DNA of 64,000 bases from Streptomyces xantholiticus (GCF_014651015.1 NZ_BMWB01000011.1:20835-84834), one strand, 5' to 3'; numbered from the stretch's first letter, positions 52,645 through 61,684 are shown. Numbers and translations: made by a program. Notes: generated by a model not told the origin, from the sequence alone.

Positions 52645-54732
52645 ATGCGAACAGCCGCCCGGGTCCTCCTCGCCGTGCTGACGGCGGCATGGTGGCTGAT
52701 CGTGCCCGCCGCGGGACCGGTCACTGCCGACGACCCACTGGACCTCTCCCGGCAAGGCCGGATCACCGACCGCGTGGGTGCTCTCGACGACCGCGCCGCA
52801 CAGGTGTCCCGCGCGCTCGACCGCCTCTACGACGAGCGGCGGCTTCAGCTCTTCGTCGTCTTTGTGTCCGGCTTCTCCGGCCGCTCCCCCCAGGAGTGGA
52901 CGGCCACGACAGCCGCCAGGACCGGGCTGGGCCAGGAGGACGCCCTGCTCGCCGTCGCCACCCGCGAGCGGCAGTACGCGCACTGGGTCCACGGCGCCTC
53001 CCGCCTGACCGACGCCCACCTGGCCGAGGTGGCGGCGACGGCGGTGGAGCCCGCCCTGCGGGAGAACGACTGGGCGGGCGCCGCGATCGGCGCCGCCGAC
53101 GGCTACGGCGCGGTACTGTCCGGCGCGCCCGTCCCCACGGTGAACATCACGCCCGGCAAGGCGCATCCGGGCTCGGGCGGCGGCGCCGGTACGAGGGCCG
53201 ACCTGGTGCTGCCGATCGCGGTGGTCGGCGCCGCCGGAGTGTTCGCCGCGTACGCGTACATCAAGCGCAGACGGCGCACGGAAACCCGCACCACCCCCCA
53301 GGGCGGCCAGGAGGGCTGGGGCGCGCCGGAGGAGCCCCCGCTCCCGGAGCTCGACGCCAGGTCCAAACAGGCGCTGGTGGACACCGACGACGCGGTACGC
53401 ACCAGTCAGGAGGAACTCGGCTTCGCAGCGGCGCAGTTCGGGGTCGAGGCAGCGCTGCCGTTCCAGGAGGCGGTGGAGCACGCCCGGCAGGAGCTGACCG
53501 CTGCTTTCCGGCTGCGTCAGCAGCTGGACGACGCCCGTCCCGGGGACGACGCCACCCGGCGCAGGATGCTGGACGAGATCGTCTCCCGGTGTGCGGCGGC
53601 CGATCGCCGGCTCGACGCCGAGTCGGAGGACTTCGACCGGCTGCGCGACCTGGAACGGAACGCGCGGCAGGCACTGGCCGCCGTAGAAGCCGCCTTCGAG
53701 GACATCAGCGGCCGGGTCGTCAGCGCCGAGGCCGCGCTCGGTGTGATGCGGGACCGGTACACACCCTCAGCCGCGGCGCCGGTCGCGAATGACGTGGAGC
53801 AGGCCAAGGACCGGTTGGAGTTCGCGACGAACAGTCTCGGCCGGGCCCGGCAGGCCGTCGGGGCGGACGACAACGGCACGGCCGCCGTTCAGGTGCGGGC
53901 TGCGGAGGCGGCCGTCGCCCAGGCCACCCGGCTGATCGAGGCCCTCGACCGCCGGGCTCAGGAACTGGCAGAAGCAACCGGGAAACTGCCGGACGCGCTG
54001 ACCGAGACGGAGACGGACCTGGCAGAGGCACGCGGACTGCTCGAGGGAACCGAGGAAGGCACGTCGACCGCCACGCTCCAGGGCCGGATCACCCGCGCGG
54101 AGAAGGTCGTCGCAGAGGTACGAGGCGCCACGGAGGCCGGTCCGTACGACCCGATCGACGCGCTGCGCCGGTTGGGCGAGGCGTATGCGGGACTGGACGC
54201 GGCTCTCTCCGGGTCCAGGGAGCAGGAGCAGGGGACACGGCGCGCCCGGGCCCTGCTGGACCGGGCGATGCTCGGCGCACGCTCCGGCATCGGCGCCGCC
54301 GCCGACTACATCAGCACGCACCGCGGCGCCGTCGGCAGCGAGGCCCGGACGCGGCTGGCGGAAGCGCAGCGCCGGCTGGAACGGGCAGCGGCACCGGCCG
54401 GGGACGACGACGGGACGGGCGGCGATCCGCAGACATCGCTGGCGGAGGCGCAGCGGGCGGACTGGCTGGCGCAGCAGGCGCAGAGCCTCGCGGAGAACGA
54501 TGTGCGCGGATTCGGGAACCCCTTGGGGCCGGGGGGTGCAACAGGAGTAGGAAGCGCTGGGGGTGGTCTCGGGGGCGCGGTGCTCGGCGGGATCCTCCTC
54601 GGCGGAACGCTCGGCGGAGGAAGGGGCGGCGGCCATGGCGGAGATCTCGGGGGCTTCGGCGGTTTCGGCGGCGGGCCCGGCAGCTTCGGCGGCGTCGGCA
54701 CTCGCGGCCGGATGGGCGGTGGCCGTTTGTGA
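52645..54732 (+). CDS. TPM-domain membrane protein with coiled coil
   Basis: A 695-residue protein starting at ATG 52645 (GTG 52642 also possible). A signal peptide (VLLAVLTAAWWLIVPAAGPVTA) precedes an extracytoplasmic TPM domain (~30-150: RITDRVGALDDRAAQVSRAL, QLFVVFVSGF). A membrane helix follows at ~187-206 with RRRR after it. Residues ~235-610 are long cytoplasmic helices. The last ~60 residues are Gly-rich (GGFGGFGGGPGSFGG). TPM proteins include the photosystem II repair factor TLP18.3. Here a role in membrane protein maintenance is only a guess. Confidence 0.85.
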   Translation: MRTAARVLLAVLTAAWWLIVPAAGPVTADDPLDLSRQGRITDRVGALDDRAAQVSRALDRLYDERRLQLFVVFVSGFSGRSPQEWTATTAARTGLGQEDALLAVATRERQYAHWVHGASRLTDAHLAEVAATAVEPALRENDWAGAAIGAADGYGAVLSGAPVPTVNITPGKAHPGSGGGAGTRADLVLPIAVVGAAGVFAAYAYIKRRRRTETRTTPQGGQEGWGAPEEPPLPELDARSKQALVDTDDAVRTSQEELGFAAAQFGVEAALPFQEAVEHARQELTAAFRLRQQLDDARPGDDATRRRMLDEIVSRCAAADRRLDAESEDFDRLRDLERNARQALAAVEAAFEDISGRVVSAEAALGVMRDRYTPSAAAPVANDVEQAKDRLEFATNSLGRARQAVGADDNGTAAVQVRAAEAAVAQATRLIEALDRRAQELAEATGKLPDALTETETDLAEARGLLEGTEEGTSTATLQGRITRAEKVVAEVRGATEAGPYDPIDALRRLGEAYAGLDAALSGSREQEQGTRRARALLDRAMLGARSGIGAAADYISTHRGAVGSEARTRLAEAQRRLERAAAPAGDDDGTGGDPQTSLAEAQRADWLAQQAQSLAENDVRGFGNPLGPGGATGVGSAGGGLGGAVLGGILLGGTLGGGRGGGHGGDLGGFGGFGGGPGSFGGVGTRGRMGGGRL

Positions 54733-54900
54733 CGCATGGCCGGTGTCCCGGATGGCGTTCAGGGAGCAGTGGCATGACCTACCAGACCGTTCCCGGGCGG
54801 GTCGCCCACGCGGCGGAGCCGCACGTCAATACAGCGGGAAGGGGCGGGGTGGCAGAAGGGTCCGCCGCACCCGCACCCACCACGCCGGACGGCGCCCCCC

Positions 54901-57483
54901 TCAGAACATGCTCAGCAACTGCTCCACCGTCGGCTCCGCCGACCCCTCTCCGTCCGGCAGCGCCAGTTCGAACCACACCGTCTTGCCGCGCGGGGTCCGC
55001 CGTGAGCCCCATGCCGCGCTCAGCAGGCCGACCAGTTGCAGTCCACGTCCGCCCTCGTCCGTGTCACGTGCCCGTCGGCGTCTCGGCTGGACCAGGCCCG
55101 CGTCCCACACCTCGCACACCAGCGTCCGGTCCCGCAGCAGCCGGAGCCTGATCTCGCCCTCGCCGTACCGCAACGCATTGGTGACCAGTTCACTGACGAG
55201 GAGTTCCACCGTGTCGACCAGGGCGTCGAGGCCCCAGGCCGTGAGCTGGCCGCGGGTCAGCTCACGGGCGCGGCCCACGGAGCGGGGCTCCCGCGACAGC
55301 CGCCAGTCGCCTACGGCTTCCGCGGGCAGCCCCTGGATACGGGCCATCAGCAGCGCGATGTCGTCCTCGCCGTGCCGGGTGTCGAGCGTGCTGAGCACGT
55401 GGTCGCAGACGTCTTCCAGCGGGCGTACCGGATCCGCGAGCGCGGTGCGGAAGGCGCGCAGGCCCTCGTCGAGGGGATGGTGACGGGACTCGACCAGGCC
55501 GTCGGTGTAGAGCGCGAGGAGGGAACCCTCGGGGACTTCGACCTCCACCTCCTCGAAGGGTTCGCCGCCCACGCCGAGCGGCATCCCCGGCGGCACGTCG
55601 AGCAGCAGCGCCTCTTCGCCGGGCTCGACGAGCACGGGCGGCAGATGGCCGGCGTTGGCGAAGGTGCAGCGGCGGGTGACGGGGTCGTAGACGGCGTAGA
55701 CGCAGGTGGCGAGGTAGACCTCGGAGAGGTCGGCGTCGCGGGACTTGTGGGCGACCCGGGACGGGACCTGACCCCCGCCCCGGGGGCGGCCTGCCTTCGC
55801 GGGGCTGCCGAGCCCGCGGGCGATCTCGTCGAGCGCGGAGAGCACCTCCGCCGGTTCCAGGTCGAGCAGCGCCAGGGTCCGTACGGCGGTGCGCAGTTCG
55901 CCCATGGCGACGGCGGCCCGCAGGCCGCGGCCCATCACGTCGCCGACGACCAAGGCGGTGCGGTGGCCGGGCAGTTCGATGACGTCGAACCAGTCGCCGC
56001 CGACCTCGGTCGCGGTGGTGCCGGGGAGGTAGCGGCAGGCGATGTCGAGGCCGGCGGCTTCGGGGTCGCCGGGCGGCAGCAGGCTGCGCTGGAGGATGAG
56101 GGCTCGCTCGTGCTCCCTGCGGTACAGGCGGGCGTTGTCGATGCAGACGGCGGCACGTGCGGCGAGCTCGACCGCGAGCGCCCGGTCCCTTTCCCCGAAC
56201 GGCTCGCTGCCCTTGGCCCTGGAGAACTGCGCGAGTCCGACGACGGTGTCGTGCGCCACCATGGGCACGGCAAGCGTCGACTGGACGAGGCTGCCGTCCT
56301 GACCGGGGATGGTCCGGACACTGGCTGTACGCAGAGCCCCGGCGCAGGGGGAGTTGAACGGGTAGCGGTGGACCTCGCCGACCGCCGTGGGGGCGCTGCC
56401 CTCGGGTGCGCAGCCCGGGGTGGTCATCAGCGGGGCGCCGGAGACGGCGCTGGCGAAGGCGACCCGCCGCAGTTCCGCGCTGCCGCCCCCGTAGCTCTCC
56501 GACCTGGCGGATCCCCACTGTCCCGGCGGGGCCTCGTCACCGGTGAGGAGGCCCTGGTAGAGGTCGACGGAGGCGAGGTCGCAGAAGCCGGGGACCGCGA
56601 CGTCGAGGAGTTCGCGGGCGGTGGTCTCCAGGTCGAGGGAGTTGCCGATGCGGGCGCTCGCCTCGTTGAGGAGGGCGAGGTTGCGGCGGGCGTTCGCGGC
56701 TTCGCGGGCGGCTATGTGACGACGTGTGACATCGGTGCCGAGCCCGGCCACACCGACGGGCCGGCCGGATCCACCGTGTACGCGATAGAGGTTGATCGAC
56801 CAGTGCCTGCGTTCCGTGCTTCCCGGTGCCGTGCCGACGATCTGCAGGTCGGTGACGGACTCGCCGGTCTCCAGGACCCGGCGCAGGGCGGCGTTCATCC
56901 GCTCGGCCTCGGGGCGGGAGAGGTAGTCGTGGACCGTGCGGCCTCGGTGGTCGTCGGCGGCGCCGCCGAAGACGGTGGCGAAGCGCTGGTTGGCGCGCTG
57001 GACGGTGAGATCCATACCGAAGAGGAGGAAACCGAATGGAGATTGGCCGAATATCGCCTGCGATGCGGCAAGGTCGGTCTCTATCCGGCGCAACGCCCGG
57101 ACGTCCAGGACGATACAGAGCGCGGCCTGTTCGCCCCTGACCGTCTCACTGGGCATTACATAGATCTCGGCGAGGCCGTGGGCCCGGCCTCCTCCTGGCA
57201 TACGGAAGGGAACGATTCCCGTCCATTCCTTGCCGTCGAGGACCTCGGCGACCCTGCGGTGGCCTCGTGGGCGAAGCTCCGCGGGCATGAAGACCTCGAC
57301 CGGATCCTTGCCTCTGACCTCGTCGGCGGTGATGCCGAACAGTTCCACGGCCCGGTCGCTCCACTGGTCGACCAGTCCGTCGTGGCCGATCGAGAAGGAG
57401 GCCACCTTGATGTAGTCATAGATCGAGCCAGGCGGGCTGCTCTGCCATACGACATCACTCGCCGTCTCAGGTATTTCGCTCAC
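54901..57483 (-). CDS. PAS-PAS-GAF-PP2C(SpoIIE)-HATPase regulator
   Basis: An 860-residue multidomain protein. PAS 1 is at ~18-130, PAS 2 at ~140-260 and GAF at ~270-460. The SpoIIE-type PP2C phosphatase (EVGGDWFDVIEL, VVGDVMGRG, FANAGHLPPVL, LYTDGLVE) spans ~480-700. A C-terminal RsbW-like ATPase domain follows (LLVSELVTNALRYGEG, DEGGRGLQLVGLL, KTVWFELALP). GTG 57483 has GGAGGGG upstream. Such fusions combine anti-sigma kinase and its opposing phosphatase in partner-switching control. A stand-alone RsbW-like gene lies just upstream at 57631. Confidence 0.93.
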   Translation of the reverse strand: MSEIPETASDVVWQSSPPGSIYDYIKVASFSIGHDGLVDQWSDRAVELFGITADEVRGKDPVEVFMPAELRPRGHRRVAEVLDGKEWTGIVPFRMPGGGRAHGLAEIYVMPSETVRGEQAALCIVLDVRALRRIETDLAASQAIFGQSPFGFLLFGMDLTVQRANQRFATVFGGAADDHRGRTVHDYLSRPEAERMNAALRRVLETGESVTDLQIVGTAPGSTERRHWSINLYRVHGGSGRPVGVAGLGTDVTRRHIAAREAANARRNLALLNEASARIGNSLDLETTARELLDVAVPGFCDLASVDLYQGLLTGDEAPPGQWGSARSESYGGGSAELRRVAFASAVSGAPLMTTPGCAPEGSAPTAVGEVHRYPFNSPCAGALRTASVRTIPGQDGSLVQSTLAVPMVAHDTVVGLAQFSRAKGSEPFGERDRALAVELAARAAVCIDNARLYRREHERALILQRSLLPPGDPEAAGLDIACRYLPGTTATEVGGDWFDVIELPGHRTALVVGDVMGRGLRAAVAMGELRTAVRTLALLDLEPAEVLSALDEIARGLGSPAKAGRPRGGGQVPSRVAHKSRDADLSEVYLATCVYAVYDPVTRRCTFANAGHLPPVLVEPGEEALLLDVPPGMPLGVGGEPFEEVEVEVPEGSLLALYTDGLVESRHHPLDEGLRAFRTALADPVRPLEDVCDHVLSTLDTRHGEDDIALLMARIQGLPAEAVGDWRLSREPRSVGRARELTRGQLTAWGLDALVDTVELLVSELVTNALRYGEGEIRLRLLRDRTLVCEVWDAGLVQPRRRRARDTDEGGRGLQLVGLLSAAWGSRRTPRGKTVWFELALPDGEGSAEPTVEQLLSMF

Positions 57484-57630
57484 GCGACCGTCCCCTCCAG
57501 CTCACCGCACCGGACCGGCCATGACCGCAGTATTCAGCACTACGGCTCCCACCGGCACGGCGTTCACGATCACAGAGAGGTCTCGTTCGTTTTGAGCCGA
57601 CTCAGACGTGATCGTCGTCCCTGAAGACTC

Positions 57631-58038
57631 CTAACCAGCCAGGGCCAGCTCGAACCACACGGTTTTGCCCGTCCTTCCGCGCCGGGTGCCCCAGCGCCGA
57701 GCGGAACAGGCCACCAGCTGCAGCCCGCGTCCGCTCTCGTCCTCGGCGCGCGCGGACCTTTCGACCGGCGGATCCGGAAGCGGATCGGAGACTTCGACCA
57801 GCAGGACAGGGACCGTGTCGCCGCTCTCCGGGCGGAACAGCCGGAGGGTGATCGGGCCGGGGGTGTACCGCTGGGAATTGGTCACCAGCTCACTGACCAG
57901 GAGAACCGTCACATCCCCGACAGCGGTGTCCAGTCCCCATTGCCTGAGCGTTTCCCGGACGGCGTGCCGGGCTGTGCCCACCACGTTCGGTTCGGCCGGA
58001 AAAGTCCACTCGGCGCATTCGCCTCGGGTGCCGATCAC
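57631..58038 (-). CDS. RsbW-like ATP-binding (HATPase_c) protein
   Basis: A 135-residue serine-kinase-fold protein: AEWTFPAEPNVVGTARHAVR, LLVSELVTNSQRYTPG (N-box), EDESGRGLQLVACSA, TGKTVWFELALAG. The start at GTG 58038 is chosen for ggggaag 8 nt upstream; GTG 58098 would extend it by 20 residues but has no good site. A GGGTAT element just upstream of 58098 is a possible stress-sigma -10. Likely an anti-sigma/anti-anti-sigma type kinase. It is encoded just before the PP2C-HATPase regulator on the same strand. Confidence 0.85.
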   Translation of the reverse strand: MIGTRGECAEWTFPAEPNVVGTARHAVRETLRQWGLDTAVGDVTVLLVSELVTNSQRYTPGPITLRLFRPESGDTVPVLLVEVSDPLPDPPVERSARAEDESGRGLQLVACSARRWGTRRGRTGKTVWFELALAG

Positions 58039-58171
58039 CCCGATCACTTCCCCGATCACCAGCGGAACCGTGTCCCATTTAAGGGGGTTAATCAGCACAT
58101 ACCCTGTTTGCGGCGCGCCTTACCGTGCGCGGACCGCAATGGATGCACCCGCGGCTCGAACGGCGCACGGT

Positions 58172-58591
58172 TCAGCGGCGCGCACTCTCCCCGACTCCCT
58201 CGCGTCGGCGGCGGGCGCACGCGGCAACCGCGGGCCGGTCCTGGTCGAGCCAGTCGACCGCGTCGAGCTCGTCGGGGGCGAGCCAGCGCAGGGCGTCGTG
58301 GTCCTGAAGGGGCTCGGGCTCGCCGGAGACCAGCCGGGCCGTCCAGACCTGGAGCACATATCCCGGCCGCAGCGGCCACTCGCCGGGGACGCGCTCCACC
58401 GGCTCCGTCTCGATGCCCAGTTCCTCACGCAGTTCGCGCACCAACGCCTGCTCGGGCCGCTCCCCCGGCTCCACCTTGCCGCCGGGGAGCTCCCAGCGGC
58501 CGGCCAGTTCCTCGGGCGCGCTGCGGCGTGCCGCAAGGAGCCGGCCCTCCTCGTACACGGCACCGGCCACGACCACCACACGATCAGTCAT
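58172..58591 (-). CDS. Nudix hydrolase, MutT-like
   Basis: A 139-residue Nudix protein with the box GGKVEPGERPEQALVRELRE followed by ELGI (residues ~37-60), preceded by GRWELP. It hydrolyses nucleoside diphosphate-linked compounds; short length and RRSAPEELAGRWELPGGK resemble MutT/8-oxo-dGTP pyrophosphatases. The exact substrate is not certain. Tail is Arg-rich. Confidence 0.88.
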   Translation of the reverse strand: MTDRVVVVAGAVYEEGRLLAARRSAPEELAGRWELPGGKVEPGERPEQALVRELREELGIETEPVERVPGEWPLRPGYVLQVWTARLVSGEPEPLQDHDALRWLAPDELDAVDWLDQDRPAVAACARRRREGVGESARR

Positions 58592-58636
58592 GCGCCGGAG
58601 CGTACTGCCCGTCGCAATGCCGGGGGCGAGGCACCC

Positions 58637-58816
58637 TCAGCGCGCCGACCGGCCGATCCGCTCGACCCAGTAGAGCTGCTTGTGGCCGCGGCCGTCGAGC
58701 GAATCCGCGATCTTCTGTGCCTCGGCTTCGGTGGCGTACCTGCCGACGCGGTAACAGTTGCCGTTGTCGTCCTGCCGAATGACGAGCCATGGAAGAACAG
58801 CACCGCCGTCGGTCAT
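58637..58816 (-). CDS. Minimal SPOR-like protein
   Basis: A 59-residue product translated from ATG 58816 with GAGGGAGGG 6 nt upstream. It reads MTDGGAVLPWLVIRQDDNGN, CYRVGRYATEAEAQKIADSL, then GHKQLYWVERIG. The pattern (aromatic strand, GRYATEAEAQKIADSL helix, YWVE strand) matches a SPOR repeat fold, which in larger proteins binds denuded peptidoglycan. Here it stands alone, without membrane anchor or signal peptide. Strong ribosome-binding site and codon bias support it as real. Confidence 0.75.
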   Translation of the reverse strand: MTDGGAVLPWLVIRQDDNGNCYRVGRYATEAEAQKIADSLDGRGHKQLYWVERIGRSAR

Positions 58817-58941
58817 CGCAACCCTCCCTCGGCCCGCCCGAGTATCCGTAACGATCGCCAGGAAACCGCAGTATGCATATGCGGAAGCCTACGCCTGGCC
58901 TTCACTGAGCGGATACGGGTTTTTACAAAGAGGCATGAAGA

Positions 58942-58969
58942 GGGGGCGCATCCGGCCGGATACACCCCC
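58942..58969 (-). terminator. Directional terminator of the GntR gene
   Basis: gggggcgcatccgg abuts ccggatacaccccc. On the minus-strand RNA all 14 positions pair (two as G-U), while on the plus strand two mismatch, so it fits the GntR transcript ending at 58985. Confidence 0.6.
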
Positions 58970-58984
58970 TGCTTGCCTACTGGC

Positions 58985-59737
58985 TCACTTCACCGGCAGG
59001 TGGTAAGCGATCCGGTAGCGGTCCGCCGGCACGACGACCTCGGCCGTCTCCACCGCGCGCCCCGAGGCGAAGTACGTCCGCTCGATGACCATGACCACAT
59101 GCCCCGGGACGCCGCCGAGCGCCAGCAACTCCTCCGCGAGGCCGGGCCGGGCGCCGACCTCCTCCGTCACGTTGTCCACGACGATGTCGATGGCGGCCAT
59201 CCGCTCGACGACACCGCAGCCCCCGAGCGGGCCGTCCTCGGGCAGCATGACCGGTGTGCGGCCGGTGACTTCGAGGGGCTCCCAGGAGGTGGAGAGCATC
59301 ATCGCCTCCCCCGCGTCCCTGAAGAGGTAGCGCGTACGCATCACGCGGTCGCCGGTCTCGATGCCGAGCCGCGCCGCCACCTCCGGCGACGCCCCCTCCT
59401 GCTCGCTGCTGGACTCCCAGCTTCCCCTGGCCTCCTCCGCGGCCTGCTCCTGCCGGAACGGACTGGCGCCCGACGGCGGCCGGAAGCCGGATCGGGCGAC
59501 CCTGCGCGGCACGGGCCGCTCGCGCACATACGTGCCCGAACCGGAGCGGCCCTCCACCAGGCCCTCGGCCATCAGGACCTTGCGCGCCTCGAGCGCGACC
59601 GTGTCGGAGACGCCGTACTCCTTGCGGATGCGGGCCTGCGAGGGGAGGCGGGTGTGCGGCGGCAGCGAGCCGTTCACGATCTTCTCGCGGAGATCGCTCG
59701 CAACGCGCAGATAGGCGGGCTGCTCACCGAATGTCAC
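58985..59737 (-). CDS. GntR-family regulator with UTRA domain
   Basis: A 250-residue HutC-subfamily regulator. The winged helix at 1-72 has QPAYLRVASDLREKIVNGSL, PPHTRLPSQARIRKEYGVSD and VALEARKVLMAEGLVE. The UTRA effector domain spans ~100-245 (MLSTSWEPLEVTGRTPVMLP, AEVVVPADRYRIAYHLPV). GTG 59737 follows TTGGGAG. It is not DasR by sequence. It is divergent from the truncated chitinase. Effector unknown. Confidence 0.92.
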   Translation of the reverse strand: MTFGEQPAYLRVASDLREKIVNGSLPPHTRLPSQARIRKEYGVSDTVALEARKVLMAEGLVEGRSGSGTYVRERPVPRRVARSGFRPPSGASPFRQEQAAEEARGSWESSSEQEGASPEVAARLGIETGDRVMRTRYLFRDAGEAMMLSTSWEPLEVTGRTPVMLPEDGPLGGCGVVERMAAIDIVVDNVTEEVGARPGLAEELLALGGVPGHVVMVIERTYFASGRAVETAEVVVPADRYRIAYHLPVK

Positions 59738-59883
59738 TGGCCACTCCCAACGGGTTGACAGACTGCAACAGCCTGGCAACCCTCGGTTGTGAACCGCAAG
59801 TATGGGCCAGGGTTTCACCCGAAGTGATGATTTGCCGCTGAGCAGAGGTTTAACGGGGGTACGGGCAGCCGGGCCACCCACCC

Positions 59884-59911
59884 TTGACCCAATGGTCCAT
59901 ACCAATATGTT
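59884..59911 (+). promoter_or_regulatory. dre-like DasR operator overlapping a promoter
   Basis: aatggtccataccaat at 59891-59906 is a near-perfect 16-bp palindrome resembling the DasR consensus ACTGGTCTAGACCACT. It fills the spacer between TTGACC (59884-59889) and TATGTT (59906-59911), a -35/-10 pair with 16-nt spacing. Known: DasR (GntR family) represses chitin and GlcNAc genes at such sites. Assignment is by consensus recall. Confidence 0.75.
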
Positions 59912-59963
59912 TCCTGCGCACACGACTCCGTTCAGGAAGTCCGTTGCCGGTCCGTGCACAGGA

Positions 59964-60413
59964 ATGAGTCCCCTGCGTCGAAGAACCTTTGCCCGGGCGG
60001 CTGTTGCCGTCAGCTCGCTCTCGCTCCTCGCCGCCCTCGCGCCTGCGGCGGCCGCGACCTCCGCCCTGGAAGCCCGCCACGGCGGCGGCCGGGGCCACCA
60101 CCCGAAGCAGTCGTACAAGCGCGTCGGCTGCTTCACCCAGTGGGGTGTCCACGGCCGCGACTTCCAGGTCACCGACATGGACACCAGCGGCCGGGCCGGG
60201 AAACTCACCCACATCGACTACGCCTTGGGCAACGTGAACGCCGAGGGCAGATGCTTCACCGGCAACGTCCCCGGTGAGGCCGACACCTGGGCGGACTACG
60301 CCCGGCCGCTGTCGGCGGCCGACTCGGTGGACGGCATCGCCGACGCACCGGAGCAGCCGCTCGCCGACAACTTCAACCGGTTGCGGGAGCTCAAGGCCGA
60401 GTACCCGGGTCTC
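59964..60413 (+). pseudogene. 5' remnant of a GH18 chitinase gene
   Basis: From ATG 59964 the frame encodes a signal peptide (RRTFARAAVAVSSLSLLAAL..AAAATSA). It continues with the beginning of a Streptomyces GH18 chitinase: YKRVGCFTQWGVHGRDFQV, GKLTHIDYALGNVNAEGRCF, ..GEADTWADY, LADNFNRLRELKAEYPGLK. Beyond residue ~150 the homology stops, possibly fading out in a GFVSPGGYSSSGGG stretch. The frame then runs antisense into the DUF4190 gene. The SxGG and DGxDxDxE catalytic strands and the rest of the barrel are gone. ATG 59892 is another possible start. Non-functional as a chitinase. Confidence 0.85.
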
Positions 60414-60436
60414 AAGGGTTTCGTCTCGCCGGGCGG

Positions 60437-61519
60437 CTACTCCTCCTCCGGCGGCGGGGTCGTGCTCAGACCGAGCACGTCACGGGCCGCGATCCGGGCC
60501 TGCTGGGTCAGCGTCTCCTCCGCCGTCGTCACCTGCGTCCAGAAGGTCTCCTCGTCCGCCGCCTTCGCGGCAAGGTCCCAGTGCCTGCCGGACGCCTCGA
60601 ACTGCCGCGCCCTCGTACCCAGTGCGGCCGACGCCTCCTCGGGCCAGGAGCGGGCGCGCAGCGCTGTCGCCTGCTCGCGCAGGGCGCCCGACGTCCTTCG
60701 CGCCCAACTCCGGTACGCCACGGGGTCGTCGGCGAAATCGGCCTTCGGCTGCTCCGACCGCACCGTCTCCACCATGTGCTCGGCGTTGATGTAGGAGAGC
60801 TGGTCCGGGTCGTGGCTGTCCGGGCCCACGCGGAGCGACCCCTTGAGGGCGTCACCGGTGAAGGCGCAGGTCAGCATCCGGTCGCCGCCGGACCAGCTTT
60901 CCTCGGTCGGAATGTAGTAGTACGTCTCGAGGTCCTTCGGGAGCGCCCATGAGTCGCGCGCGTAGGCGGCGTTGATGTCCAGGCAGCGTTCTTCGGCGAA
61001 CGTCTCACCCTTGGGGCCGGCGGGCGCCGGGTCGGACTTCTGCAGCCGGTGGGTGCCGCTCACCTCGGCGTCGTGCTCCTCGTCGCAGGGGACGATCTCG
61101 ACGTTCACCACCACCCGCTCCAGATCACCGCCCGGCACGTTGAAGCAGTCGCCCCGGCGCAGGTCCTGGGTTCCCTTCGACCGGGCGGCGTCCTCGAAAC
61201 CCGTCCGGAACCCGTTCCACGCCTCACGCGCGCCGCCCGTCACCACCATGAGCAGCACCAGCAGGGTGCTGATCGAGGACAGGACGATGCCCGCGATCGC
61301 CATGCCCTTGCCCCGGCCGCCCTTCCGGCGGAGCTGTCGGAGCGCGACGGTGCCGAGGATCAGTCCGAGGGGTGGCAGACAGCAGACGATGCCCACGACG
61401 AGGGAGGTGATGGCGAGCCCGTTCACCGGCACCGGCTGCGGCGGCCGGGGATACGGCAGGAGCTGCTGGTACGGCTGGTACTGCGTGTAGGGCTGCCCGC
61501 CCCGTGCGGAGGGGTCCAC
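60437..61519 (-). CDS. DUF4190-type membrane protein with septum-formation-like domain
   Basis: A 360-residue protein. GTG 61519 is chosen for GAGGAG 9 nt upstream. A Tyr/Gln/Pro-rich N-terminus (QPYTQYQPYQQLLPYPRP) precedes a DUF4190 pair of membrane helices (GLAITSLVVGIVCCLPPLGL, MAIAGIVLSSISTLLVLLMV). A large outer domain follows with GDCFNVPGGDLERVVVNVEI and PCDEEHDAEVSGT, as in septum-formation-type extracytoplasmic domains. Its 3' end abuts the chitinase remnant, marking a rearrangement point. Confidence 0.82.
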   Translation of the reverse strand: MDPSARGGQPYTQYQPYQQLLPYPRPPQPVPVNGLAITSLVVGIVCCLPPLGLILGTVALRQLRRKGGRGKGMAIAGIVLSSISTLLVLLMVVTGGAREAWNGFRTGFEDAARSKGTQDLRRGDCFNVPGGDLERVVVNVEIVPCDEEHDAEVSGTHRLQKSDPAPAGPKGETFAEERCLDINAAYARDSWALPKDLETYYYIPTEESWSGGDRMLTCAFTGDALKGSLRVGPDSHDPDQLSYINAEHMVETVRSEQPKADFADDPVAYRSWARRTSGALREQATALRARSWPEEASAALGTRARQFEASGRHWDLAAKAADEETFWTQVTTAEETLTQQARIAARDVLGLSTTPPPEEE

Positions 61520-61625
61520 GGCAAGGCGCTCCTCGTCGGGTCCGCTGCTCGCACCCGACGCGAACAGGCGCGCGAATGATACGCGTGAGGAACGTCGAGG
61601 TGGGCGGCCCGGCGTGACACGGCGA

Positions 61626-61653
61626 AGGGGCGGCCGCGCGAGCGGCCGCCCCT
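61626..61653 (-). terminator. Terminator of the S8 protease gene
   Basis: Perfect 12-bp arms aggggcggccgc / gcggccgcccct with a gcga loop, 32 bp after the stop. Confidence 0.85.
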
Positions 61654-61684
61654 GTGCTGCTGTGCCGGTCACCGGCTCATGGGC

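Noticed and set aside
54733-54900. Short plus-strand frame following the TPM gene
   Set aside because: It would overlap the SpoIIE-type gene end in antisense, and it has no ribosome-binding site or recognisable product.
55036-57624. An 862-codon plus-strand frame opposite the PAS-GAF-PP2C gene
   Set aside because: Mirror frame of a strongly recognised multidomain protein.
58985-59737. GntR gene as DasR, given the nearby dre site
   Set aside because: The sequence is a different HutC/UTRA member and does not match the DasR N-terminus or effector domain as I remember them.
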